Part shown: piece after piece, positions 14,267 through 20,552 of the stretch
Numbering within the stretch: the first letter of the stretch is position 1
Layout: each line of letters starts with the position of its first letter
NCBI GenBank assembly: GCA_002788865.1
Contig: PFSC01000055.1
Span: forward strand, 1-25,407
Direction of reading: 5' to 3'
Source: Candidatus Roizmanbacteria bacterium CG_4_9_14_0_2_um_filter_39_13
GTDB lineage: Bacteria > Patescibacteriota > Microgenomatia > UBA1406 > GWC2-37-13
DNA length: 25,407 nucleotides
Program-made: the position numbers and the translations under genes
Notes under the pieces: generated by a model
Told to the model about the DNA's origin: nothing
The model's input: the letters and a program-made list of their open reading frames with translations, nothing else
The model's database searches: none

Positions 14267-14275
14267 TGGTATTAT
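14267..14275 (+). promoter_or_regulatory. Extended -10 promoter of the FN3 membrane protein gene
   Basis: TGGTATTAT (14267-14275) is an extended -10 element (TG-N-TATTAT). A weak TTTACT lies at 14245-14250, at a long 19-bp spacing. The start is predicted at about 14281-14282, on ATG 14281. This supports the ATG at 14281 over an in-frame ATG at 14260, which lies upstream of the -10 box. Confidence 0.55.
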
Positions 14276-14280
14276 GTGAT

Positions 14281-15309
14281 ATGTCTTCTCATGCAGCGAC
14301 TTCTATTTTTACCGAACATAAAACAAAAATTCTATTCATTATTTTGACTACATTCATTGGATTGCCGGTCATTATGTTTATGATTGTTGCTGCAAAAGGC
14401 TTCATAACACAAGCTTCAAATGCAAGACCAGAAGATGTCGTTGCGATGAGTATCACGAAATCTTCGACCTCAATATCATGGGTAACCAGTAAAAATACGC
14501 AAGGTGTTGTGGAGTATGGGACTTCACCCACCGCATTTGTATTCTACGGTCCTGAAGTAGAGCCCAAAAAAGAACATTCTGTCCCACTCACGCTTCTTAC
14601 TCCAGCGACAACTTACTATTTTCGCCTCAATATCGATGGAACAATCTATGACAATGAGGGTGTTCCGTGGACGTTTACGACAAAAACAAAAGATGGGACC
14701 GATGTGGCCGAAGCCGTGAAAGGGATTTCTACGACAAATTTTTCGACTCTTGAGGCAACCGAAGAGGCAAAGGTTGGTATTGTGACAGACAACTGTGTCT
14801 ATACGTCATGTCTCGAGATACAGGTTCATTTGGGCACAGGATGCAACTCGACTGACTATTTCAAATGTATCTCTGCTCCAGAAACCACAGCTGAAGGTAC
14901 AGCTATCACCGTTACGCCGACACCTTCTCCTGCGAGCGTACTTTCTGCACAGTGCTCGGTAAACTACCTGTATTCTGAGGGTTGTACTAAGTGGATTTGG
15001 GAGCCATATCTGAAAAAATCTGAAAATTGTACAAAAGCATTTGATAAATATGTTCTACAATGCACAGACAAAGATCCAACATCGACAAATTCAGAAGCTA
15101 TTCCAGATTGGCGTTATGACTATGTGGGTAAAAACATGTCAACAAATAGTATCGAAATTACTCATAAAATGCCTGATGGGGAAAAAATTTGGTGTGAGAT
15201 ACGCGTGGAAGACGAGGTTGGTGGAGATGAACACTCAAGTAAATGGATAATTAAAGAAGCGTTATGTCCATCTTCAACACCTACGCCGACACCAACTCTT
15301 ACGCCATAA
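14281..15309 (+). CDS. Membrane-anchored FN3/purple-acid-phosphatase-N-type surface protein
   Basis: A 342-residue protein with one N-terminal transmembrane helix (about 17-38) and an extracellular remainder. Residues 50-137 form an FN3-like domain of the purple acid phosphatase N-terminal type: MSITKSSTSISWVTSKNTQG, VEYGTSP, and LTPATTYYFRLNIDG followed by WTFTTK. The rest is Cys-rich, with pairs at CVYTSC, TGCNSTDYFKC, QCSVNYLYSEGC and ENCTKAFDKYVLQC, which implies disulfides outside the cell. A Thr-Pro linker lies mid-protein (TPTPSPAS) and the end is TPTPTPTLTP, like the giant protein. No phosphatase domain follows. Its position at the end of the surface locus suggests it works with the cohesin-like proteins, but its function is unknown. 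Confidence 0.7.
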   Translation: MSSHAATSIFTEHKTKILFIILTTFIGLPVIMFMIVAAKGFITQASNARPEDVVAMSITKSSTSISWVTSKNTQGVVEYGTSPTAFVFYGPEVEPKKEHSVPLTLLTPATTYYFRLNIDGTIYDNEGVPWTFTTKTKDGTDVAEAVKGISTTNFSTLEATEEAKVGIVTDNCVYTSCLEIQVHLGTGCNSTDYFKCISAPETTAEGTAITVTPTPSPASVLSAQCSVNYLYSEGCTKWIWEPYLKKSENCTKAFDKYVLQCTDKDPTSTNSEAIPDWRYDYVGKNMSTNSIEITHKMPDGEKIWCEIRVEDEVGGDEHSSKWIIKEALCPSSTPTPTPTLTP

Positions 15310-15324
15310 GGCTCAGGGACAGTA

Positions 15325-15978
15325 TCAGATGAATGTTGATATTGAACTGGGAAGAAGAATTCCGTACAAAAATCCAAGAATAGGATCGAGAATTGAGTGG
15401 AGCATAGATTGACCTCCAAATGGAATGATAAGCATGAGCAAGAAAAGCATGCCATACCGCTCCAGTTGATACCATTCTCGTGCATGGTCTTCACTAAGTA
15501 TGCCGCCAACAATTTTAAATCCATCAAGCGGATGAACGGGGAGCAAATTAAATACTCCAAGCATGACATTCATCATGATCATCGGAGAAAGAATCAAAAG
15601 ACCGATAGTTGTCAAAGCCGATATACCTAAAAATATGAACAATTGTGCAAGGATAGCACATAATATCGCAATAATGAAATTTGATGCTGGGCCTGCAAAA
15701 GAGATAAGTGCGCCGTCACGTCTTGGGTTGTCCAGATTGAATGGATCAAATTGTACCGGCTTTCCCCAACCGAATCCTACAAGAAGAAGAAATATTGTCC
15801 CATACAAATCAAGATGCGCCATCGGATTTAGGGTCACTCGACCTTGAAGACTGGCGGTTGGATCTCCCAAATATTCGGCCATCTTTGCATGTGCAAATTC
15901 ATGGACGGTGATTGCGACGACGATAGATACAGCTAAAAGCAGAAATAAGATCGGATTGCTGAAAAGAGTAAAAATCAT
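15325..15978 (-). CDS. M50-family site-2-type membrane metalloprotease
   Basis: A 217-residue polytopic protein. TVHEFAHAKMA near residues 24-34 is the HExxH zinc motif, and NLLPVHPLDG near 141-150 is the second conserved motif (N-x-x-P-x-x-P-L-D-G), whose Asp is the third zinc ligand. GRVTLNPMAHLD and GWGKPV are typical of short bacterial S2P-like peptidases (the YwhC/SREBP-M50 group). These act inside the membrane on unknown substrates. The gene converges on the FN3 gene, 15 bases away. No PDZ domain is present, as usual for this subgroup. The start has a TTTAAT -10-like box 5 bases upstream and a poor -35. Confidence 0.9.
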   Translation of the reverse strand: MIFTLFSNPILFLLLAVSIVVAITVHEFAHAKMAEYLGDPTASLQGRVTLNPMAHLDLYGTIFLLLVGFGWGKPVQFDPFNLDNPRRDGALISFAGPASNFIIAILCAILAQLFIFLGISALTTIGLLILSPMIMMNVMLGVFNLLPVHPLDGFKIVGGILSEDHAREWYQLERYGMLFLLMLIIPFGGQSMLHSILDPILGFLYGILLPSSISTFI

Positions 15979-16009
15979 AGTGTATTAAATACTTTAATCT
16001 CTTTTAGGG

Positions 16010-16033
16010 TTAAATTCCCCGCGGCTTGCGGCG
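16010..16033. repeat. Small GC-rich hairpin next to the M50 gene
   Basis: TTAAATTCCCCGCGGCTTGC and the following GGCG contain CCGC and GCGG arms around GGCTT. It stands out from the AT-rich surroundings and abuts the larger palindrome at 16044-16139. Confidence 0.4.
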
Positions 16034-16043
16034 TTTGGGAATA

Positions 16044-16139
16044 TGTCATCCCGCACTTGCCTGCCCGCCTCTGGAGGGATGCGGGATCCAGTCTGGATTC
16101 CCGTTTTCCCTCCAGAGGCGGGCAGGCACGGGAATGACA
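16044..16139. repeat. REP-type palindrome with a 19-base insertion in each arm
   Basis: The basic palindrome TGTCATCCCGCA ... CGGGAATGACA is interrupted in the left arm by CCTGCCCGCCTCTGGAGGG (16060-16078) and in the right arm by its exact reverse complement (16108-16126). The whole can fold into one long hairpin. Related copies lie at 12585-12651 (no insertion) and 16683-16759 (insertion in the right arm only). Confidence 0.85.
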
Positions 16140-16181
16140 ATGTGTGTCTAAGACCCTTAACTCTAAAATGCAGAGCATTCG

Positions 16182-16210
16182 TTGCATTACACAAGCTCTT
16201 ATGATATTAT
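16182..16210 (+). promoter_or_regulatory. Promoter of the ribosomal protein L28 gene
   Basis: TTGCAT (16182-16187) and TATTAT (16205-16210) are spaced by 17 bp. The start is expected near 16217, giving a leader of about 30 bases before ATG 16248, unlike the leaderless layout of many neighbours. No Shine-Dalgarno is evident in the leader. Confidence 0.6.
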
Positions 16211-16247
16211 AAAGTTTCGTTAATTACAAATCTCACTCGATTTGACT

Positions 16248-16610
16248 ATGAACTGTTTTCATTGTGGAAAAGGCGTAATGTACGGACGATCTCATACTCA
16301 CCATCGTGGTGTTGCGGGAGGTCGATGGAAAAAACGAGCTCCAAAGACTCAACGATTGTTTCAACCAAACCTTCAACCCGTCATGATAGTAGAACATGGA
16401 GTTTACAGTAGAATAAAACTTTGCAACAAGTGTTTGAAACGTATCAAGAAAGATATGGTTGATGGAAAAAAGCCATTTTTGAAGCTTGCAAATGTACCTG
16501 CAAATATCATTGCAGCAATGAAAGTTGCTGAATCTTCGAGAGCTACAGCTCCTCAGAAGGCCAAAATTTCTCAGCCAAAAGCTGACGAACCTATGGCTCA
16601 GGCTGTTTAA
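16248..16610 (+). CDS. rpmB: 50S ribosomal protein L28
   Basis: A 120-residue protein; residues 1-70 are L28 of the zinc-ribbon type. NCFHCGKGVMYG carries the first Cys pair, SHTHHRGVAGGRWKKRAPKT matches the family S-H/N-x-x-x-R-x-W-x-P-N segment, and RIKLCNKCLKRIKK carries the second Cys pair. L28 sits near the E site of the large subunit and is needed for subunit joining. The C-terminus has an extra, probably disordered, Ala/Lys/Pro-rich tail of about 40 residues, so it is longer than the usual 60-80. I chose ATG 16248; a TTG two codons earlier (16242) is possible. Confidence 0.92.
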   Translation: MNCFHCGKGVMYGRSHTHHRGVAGGRWKKRAPKTQRLFQPNLQPVMIVEHGVYSRIKLCNKCLKRIKKDMVDGKKPFLKLANVPANIIAAMKVAESSRATAPQKAKISQPKADEPMAQAV

Positions 16611-16682
16611 GTAAAATACTCCTGCACATAAGTCTTTTTATTTTGATTTCTTCTAGTGATCAATCTCCGTAGTTTATCACGT

Positions 16683-16759
16683 TGTCATCCCGCACTTGAT
16701 GCGGGATCCAGTCTGGATTCCCGTTTTCCCTCCAGAGGCGGGCGGGCACGGGAATGACA
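16683..16759. repeat. REP-type palindrome with a 19-base insertion in one arm
   Basis: TGTCATCCCGCACTTGATGC opens the left arm, which is uninterrupted. The right arm has CCCTCCAGAGGCGGGCGGG (16728-16746) inserted before CACGGGAATGACA. It lies in the 211-base gap between L28 and the convergent peptide deformylase gene, in which nothing else is seen. Confidence 0.85.
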
Positions 16760-16821
16760 GATGCATCCGAGCTTGATGCGACGAGTATCATTTCTCTATT
16801 CCACATTCTCTAATCCTGTAT

Positions 16822-17355
16822 TTATATTCGTATTTCTTCGAGTTTTCCATTTCGCTCTTCGAATACGGTACTATTTTGTTCAAGGGCTCTATTTGTGAAG
16901 AGGGTGCCGTTCAGATGGTCGATTTCGTGTTGCATGATTGTTGCTTTGAAGCCCTCAAACCATTCGGAGTGTGGCTTATTATCAGCGTCAACGTAGTGCA
17001 TTTGTACCTTGAGGGGTCTCTCGATCTCCGACCAAATACGATTTACAGAAAGGCATCCTTCGAGAGTCGAGGTATTTTTTTTCTCGCCTTCCTCATTTTT
17101 GACTTCCATGATTTTTGTGATTTCGGGGTTTATGTACACTCGAATTTTTGATTGTTTCGTCGGTCGAGTGACGAAGAGTCGGAGGCTGATTCCGACTTGA
17201 GGCGCAGCAAGACCTACGCCTTCAGGGTCGCGCGCAGCTTTGAGCGTGTCTCCCATATCTTGAATAAGTTTTTTGAGTTTTGCATCAAATTCCACTACTT
17301 TCTCTGCAGTTTGGAAGAGAATGGGATTGGGGACTTTAACGATAGGGACAATCAT
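16822..17355 (-). CDS. def: Peptide deformylase
   Basis: A 177-residue metalloenzyme that removes the formyl group from the N-terminal Met of new proteins. All three motifs are present: GVGLAAPQVG (motif 1), EGCLSV (motif 2, Cys metal ligand) and QHEIDHLNG (motif 3, H-E-x-x-H). The start is taken at the ATG at 17355 (MIVPIVKVPNPIL), the normal family N-terminus. The upstream in-frame ATG at 17421 would add 22 unrelated residues and run through the promoter. TATAAT lies 6 bases before this ATG, so the transcript is predicted to be leaderless. A Ser-Asn-Arg insertion region (VNRIWSEIERP) is typical of the type 1/3 variation. Confidence 0.95.
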   Translation of the reverse strand: MIVPIVKVPNPILFQTAEKVVEFDAKLKKLIQDMGDTLKAARDPEGVGLAAPQVGISLRLFVTRPTKQSKIRVYINPEITKIMEVKNEEGEKKNTSTLEGCLSVNRIWSEIERPLKVQMHYVDADNKPHSEWFEGFKATIMQHEIDHLNGTLFTNRALEQNSTVFEERNGKLEEIRI

Positions 17356-17361
17356 AGCTAT

Positions 17362-17367
17362 ATTATA
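17362..17367 (-). promoter_or_regulatory. -10 box of the peptide deformylase gene
   Basis: TATAAT on the minus strand (17367-17362) is 6 bases upstream of the ATG at 17355, placing the predicted start on the ATG. The -35 region (GCTACA at 17 bp) is weak. Confidence 0.5.
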
Positions 17368-17446
17368 ATGTATAAGATGTGGCGTGTAGCGCAAAACACA
17401 TAATTGAACGTTCCACGACACACGGTTTGCGATATACTATATAAAT

Positions 17447-18214
17447 ATGAAACTATCTTTGTGCATTCCAACCTTCAATGAAGAGCAAAATATTCAAACA
17501 CCTCTGGATACTGCATATGAGCTTGTAGATGAAATTATTATTATTGATGGTGGTTCAAGCGATAAGACAATTGAAATTGCAAAATCCTACGGTGATAAAG
17601 TGAGAGTGATTTCTGTGGACAATCCTTCAAACTTTCTGATAAATAAACAACGGGCGATTGAACAAGCTACAGGTGATTGGATATTGCAACTTGATGCAGA
17701 TGAGAGACTTTCGGAGGAATTAAAAAAAGAACTTAGAAATTTGAAATTAGAAATTAGAAATTCCAAGCCCATTGCAGGGTATTGGATCCCACGGAAAAAT
17801 TGGTTTTTAGGAAAGTTTCTCATGAAAGGAGGAGTGTATCCAGATGGAGTTTTGAGGTTGTACCGTCGGGACAAGGCGCATTTTGCACTCAAAGATGTGC
17901 ATGAGAATGTAATTGTGAATGGAGAAACGGCATGGTTACAAAATGCTATTGAGCATATGGCCGATCCGACATTTGAACGTTATCTTGATAGGTGGAATCG
18001 ATATACAACCTTTGATGCAATACAACTCGTGGAAAAGGGAGAAAAACCGTGTTTTCCTTGTTATTTTTTTGGGAAACCATTATTTACATTTCTCAATATT
18101 TATATTCGTCACAAAGGATTTATGGATGGCTTTCCAGGCTTTGTCTGGGCGCTTTTTTCGTCAATTCGATATTGGGTGATTTATGTCAAGTCGAAATCAT
18201 ATTCGACCGATTAG
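17447..18214 (+). CDS. GT2-family glycosyltransferase (WaaE/KdtX-like)
   Basis: A 255-residue GT-A fold enzyme that transfers a sugar from a nucleotide donor. LSLCIPTFNEEQNI at the start is the nucleotide-binding strand, EIIIIDGGSSDKT the second, and QLDADERL the D-x-D metal motif. GYWIPRKNWFLGKFLMKGG, LRLYRRD and DVHENVIVNG are typical of the WaaE/beta-glucosyltransferase subgroup. A hydrophobic C-terminus (FPGFVWALFSSIRYWVIYV) suggests membrane association. A low-complexity stretch (17733-17762) encodes LRNLKLEIRNSK in frame. It lies 27 bases before the GT-C gene, probably in one operon. Likely role: building a surface glycan, possibly on the Thr-rich surface proteins (inference). Confidence 0.88.
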   Translation: MKLSLCIPTFNEEQNIQTPLDTAYELVDEIIIIDGGSSDKTIEIAKSYGDKVRVISVDNPSNFLINKQRAIEQATGDWILQLDADERLSEELKKELRNLKLEIRNSKPIAGYWIPRKNWFLGKFLMKGGVYPDGVLRLYRRDKAHFALKDVHENVIVNGETAWLQNAIEHMADPTFERYLDRWNRYTTFDAIQLVEKGEKPCFPCYFFGKPLFTFLNIYIRHKGFMDGFPGFVWALFSSIRYWVIYVKSKSYSTD

Positions 18215-18241
18215 GCTGATGATATTTTACTAACAAAGAGA

Positions 18242-19702
18242 ATGAGCAATATATTGAAAATAATCAAAAAGCATCGATACAGTATTTTGATTTTTTTTGG
18301 CCTACTATTGCTCTGTATTTCGAGATTTATTTTGTTAGAAAGATCTGCTCGATTTATTTGGGATGAGTCCAGCGATCTTGTAAGAATGCATGAAATATTC
18401 ACCAATAGAAGGCTGACACTGGTAGGACCAATGGATCTCACGGGTACAAAGATATTTGGTTCACTTTCATACTACATGTTGATGCCATTTGCGCTATTGT
18501 ATCAATTCGATCCGATTGGACCAGTAATCGGAACTGCATTTTATAGTGTTGTTACTGCTCTTATATTTGTATGTATCTTAAGCAAAAAATATCATTGGAA
18601 ATATCCGATCGCTTTTGTGTTTATAACCTTTGTATTTCCGCTTGTCCAATCAGGGAGATGGGCGTGGAATCCGCATTATATTCCTTTGTGGTCGATCGTA
18701 TCACTTGCAATAATACTGTGGAAATATGATTCGCCTTCTTGGAAAGTATGGTTTTTGGCAGGGTTTTTCCAAATGCTGGGAATACATAATCACTGGTATG
18801 CTGTTTTTTCTTATATTGGTTTTTTTGTTTCAATCATCATCATTGGGTTTAATGAAAAGAGAAAAAAGATTATTTTGTACTATTTTTTCGGCGGTTTTGC
18901 GGCAGTGTTGCCATTTATTATCTTTGATATATTACGACCACCCGGCCTCTTTATATCACGATTGTTGTATTTTAGCCCATTGTCGCCGACCTCAGGAGGA
19001 TTTACACTCGCGGGAATTGCCCAAAAGCTTGCGAGCAATCCATGGCAATTCATTCATTATTTTTTTCAATCAACTCCTGCTGTATTCATTTTTATTCCAA
19101 TATTTCTTTTATATTTGTACCTCGTAATAAAAAAAGGTACCAATGGATTAAAAAAATTACTGTTAATACCAATTATTTTCCAGATATTGGGACTATCAGT
19201 CATTTCTACCGATGTAAGTGATTATTATTTTCTTGCAGCAATCCCAGCATTTATCTTATTTATTACCATACCAGAAAAAAATCGCACTCTAAAGAGAGTA
19301 CAAAAAGTACTTTTGATTGTTTTTTTCATTTTGAGTATTTATCCATCAATTCATGAAATTACTAAAAATGATTGGAGCACCAACATTTCACGGACGAAAC
19401 ATATTGCCGAAATTATTGCCAAAAACAGTTCGCAGTATTGCAATATTTATGTTGTGGCAAGTAAAGATTCAGGAGTACTCGGAGAAAAATATCGAGACCT
19501 ACTCTCGTTGAAGGGGGTTCCGATTCTGGGGCCGGCTGAGTTTGGAGTCAGCGATTGTCTGTTTGTTATATCTACAAGTCCATTGGCAGTTATCCGAAAA
19601 GACCCAGCATATGAAATGGATTTCATGCGGAAAAAAGAGCCGATTCAAACATGGAATGTTGAGGATGGTTGGAAAATATATAAATTTGTAAGTTGGAACT
19701 GA
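18242..19702 (+). CDS. Polytopic GT-C type glycosyltransferase-like membrane protein
   Basis: A 486-residue protein with about 10-12 hydrophobic helices. The first periplasmic loop carries IWDESSDLVRMHEIF, the acidic D-E/H-E motif seen in GT-C (ArnT/PMT-like, family 39/83) enzymes, which use polyprenyl-phosphate sugars. SGRWAWNPHYIPLW and HNHWY are further loop motifs of these CPR proteins. A soluble C-terminal part (from about residue 400) follows the last helix. AAAGAG lies just before the ATG and the GT2 gene is 27 bases upstream, so they are probably co-expressed. Substrate and acceptor are unknown; a role in glycosylation of surface proteins or lipids is inferred from the fold and neighbour. 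Confidence 0.72.
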   Translation: MSNILKIIKKHRYSILIFFGLLLLCISRFILLERSARFIWDESSDLVRMHEIFTNRRLTLVGPMDLTGTKIFGSLSYYMLMPFALLYQFDPIGPVIGTAFYSVVTALIFVCILSKKYHWKYPIAFVFITFVFPLVQSGRWAWNPHYIPLWSIVSLAIILWKYDSPSWKVWFLAGFFQMLGIHNHWYAVFSYIGFFVSIIIIGFNEKRKKIILYYFFGGFAAVLPFIIFDILRPPGLFISRLLYFSPLSPTSGGFTLAGIAQKLASNPWQFIHYFFQSTPAVFIFIPIFLLYLYLVIKKGTNGLKKLLLIPIIFQILGLSVISTDVSDYYFLAAIPAFILFITIPEKNRTLKRVQKVLLIVFFILSIYPSIHEITKNDWSTNISRTKHIAEIIAKNSSQYCNIYVVASKDSGVLGEKYRDLLSLKGVPILGPAEFGVSDCLFVISTSPLAVIRKDPAYEMDFMRKKEPIQTWNVEDGWKIYKFVSWN

Positions 19703-19711
19703 GCTTGATTA

Positions 19712-19865
19712 TTTCTAACTTCACAATCTCAACTGTTTTGTCTGTCGATCCACCATTAATAATCAGTACCTCGTCCACAAGATCATATGTAGAATCGAGG
19801 GGAATACGGATATTTTTTTCTTCATTGAATGTAGGAATGGTGAGGGTGAGAGATGATTTTAGCAT
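19712..19865 (-). pseudogene. Truncated GT2 glycosyltransferase, N-terminal remnant
   Basis: The first 50 residues, from SLTLTIPTFNEEKNIRIPLD to VDEVLIINGGSTDKTVEIVK, closely match the start of the intact GT2 at 17447 (IPTFNEE, PLD, LVDE, GGS-DKT-EI). After that the frame runs into the antisense of the GT-C gene, so the D-x-D motif and everything after it is missing. It cannot be active. It still has a good leaderless promoter (TTCAAA, 17 bp, TATAAT). The GT-C gene lies between the two GT2 copies, which are in opposite orientation. Confidence 0.75.
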
Positions 19866-19870
19866 GATTT

Positions 19871-19923
19871 ATTATACCTCATCGAAATCTACATTTGAAT
19901 ATACAGTTAAGTGTATATATAAT
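19871..19923. promoter_or_regulatory. Divergent promoters sharing overlapping -35 boxes
   Basis: Rightward: TTGAAT (19895-19900), 17 bp, TATAAT (19918-19923), with the start close to ATG 19931 of the antitoxin. Leftward: TTCAAA (19899-19894 on the minus strand), 17 bp, TATAAT (19876-19871), with the start close to the ATG of the GT2 remnant at 19865. The two -35 boxes overlap almost completely. An inverted repeat ATATAC (19899-19904) and GTATAT (19913-19918) lies in the rightward spacer and may be the antitoxin operator, which could then affect both promoters. Confidence 0.7.
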
Positions 19924-19930
19924 AAGAAGC

Positions 19931-20203
19931 ATGAAATATATTAGTAGCACTGATCTTAGGTATAAAACATCTTCCATTGTCAGTCAACTGCGCGAGGGAG
20001 AAAGTTTTTATTTGATCCATCGATCCGAAGTGGTAGGGGAGATTGTGCCGAAAATGAAAAAGAAGCCTGTGTTTGATGCTAAAAAATTTGAGAGATTTCT
20101 CGATAAGCTTGGACCGGTTGAAAAACTTACTGATTCTGAACGTGAAAAAAGATACAGAGAACATTTAGAAACAAAATATGGCAGACCTATACCTAGACAG
20201 TAA
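19931..20203 (+). CDS. Phd/YefM-like antitoxin
   Basis: A 90-residue protein. MKYISSTDLRYKTSSIVSQLREGESFYLIHRSEVVGEIVP is a Phd/YefM N-terminal DNA-binding fold (strand, S-x-x-x-L-R, a strand pair ending V-G-x-I-V-P). The charged C-terminus (FERFLDKLGPVEKLTDSERE) should bind the toxin. The start at 19931 is set by the promoter: an earlier in-frame ATG (19895) lies on the -35 box. It overlaps the PIN toxin gene by 26 bases, as in the AbrB/PIN pair. Confidence 0.8.
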   Translation: MKYISSTDLRYKTSSIVSQLREGESFYLIHRSEVVGEIVPKMKKKPVFDAKKFERFLDKLGPVEKLTDSEREKRYREHLETKYGRPIPRQ

Positions 20204-20552
20204 CGTTTTTATTGATATTCAAGAAGGCAGGAAGAAGATATCTCTTGATATATTTGATAACAGTACTGTCTATCTAGCCCCACTTAGCTTGCATATGTAT
20301 TTTTATATATACAAAAAAAAGATGCCATACGATCTTTTCAAAGAATTGCAGGAACTTGTGATATTGGTAGATTTTACCTCAGAGATAGCTTTTAAATCCT
20401 TAGAAGGACCGACCAAAGACTTTGAAGATAATGTTCAGCTTCATTCAGCGATAGATGCGGGATGTGACATTTTCTATACGAGAGATGGTGGATTACTCAA
20501 GATGGGATATTTTGATAATCTAGAAATTAAAAATCCTACTGTCCTATCTTAA
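20178..20552 (+). CDS. PIN-domain toxin lacking the usual second acidic residue
   Basis: A 124-residue PIN protein. LYLDSNVFIDI carries D7, the first metal ligand, and FEDNVQLHSAIDAGCDIFYTRD carries D84 and D103. Where the canonical Glu would lie, the sequence reads LAPLSLHMYFYIYK, with His39 in its place. The partner antitoxin is directly upstream. It is probably a VapC-like ribonuclease with altered metal binding, or an inactive one. Its 3' end overlaps the convergent ychF gene by 17 bases. No Shine-Dalgarno is visible, so coupling to the antitoxin is likely. Confidence 0.78.
   Translation: MADLYLDSNVFIDIQEGRKKISLDIFDNSTVYLAPLSLHMYFYIYKKKMPYDLFKELQELVILVDFTSEIAFKSLEGPTKDFEDNVQLHSAIDAGCDIFYTRDGGLLKMGYFDNLEIKNPTVLS

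Noticed and set aside
15975..16194. Short minus-strand ORFs over the palindrome at 16044
   Set aside because: They are translations of repeat DNA, with no start signal or protein similarity.
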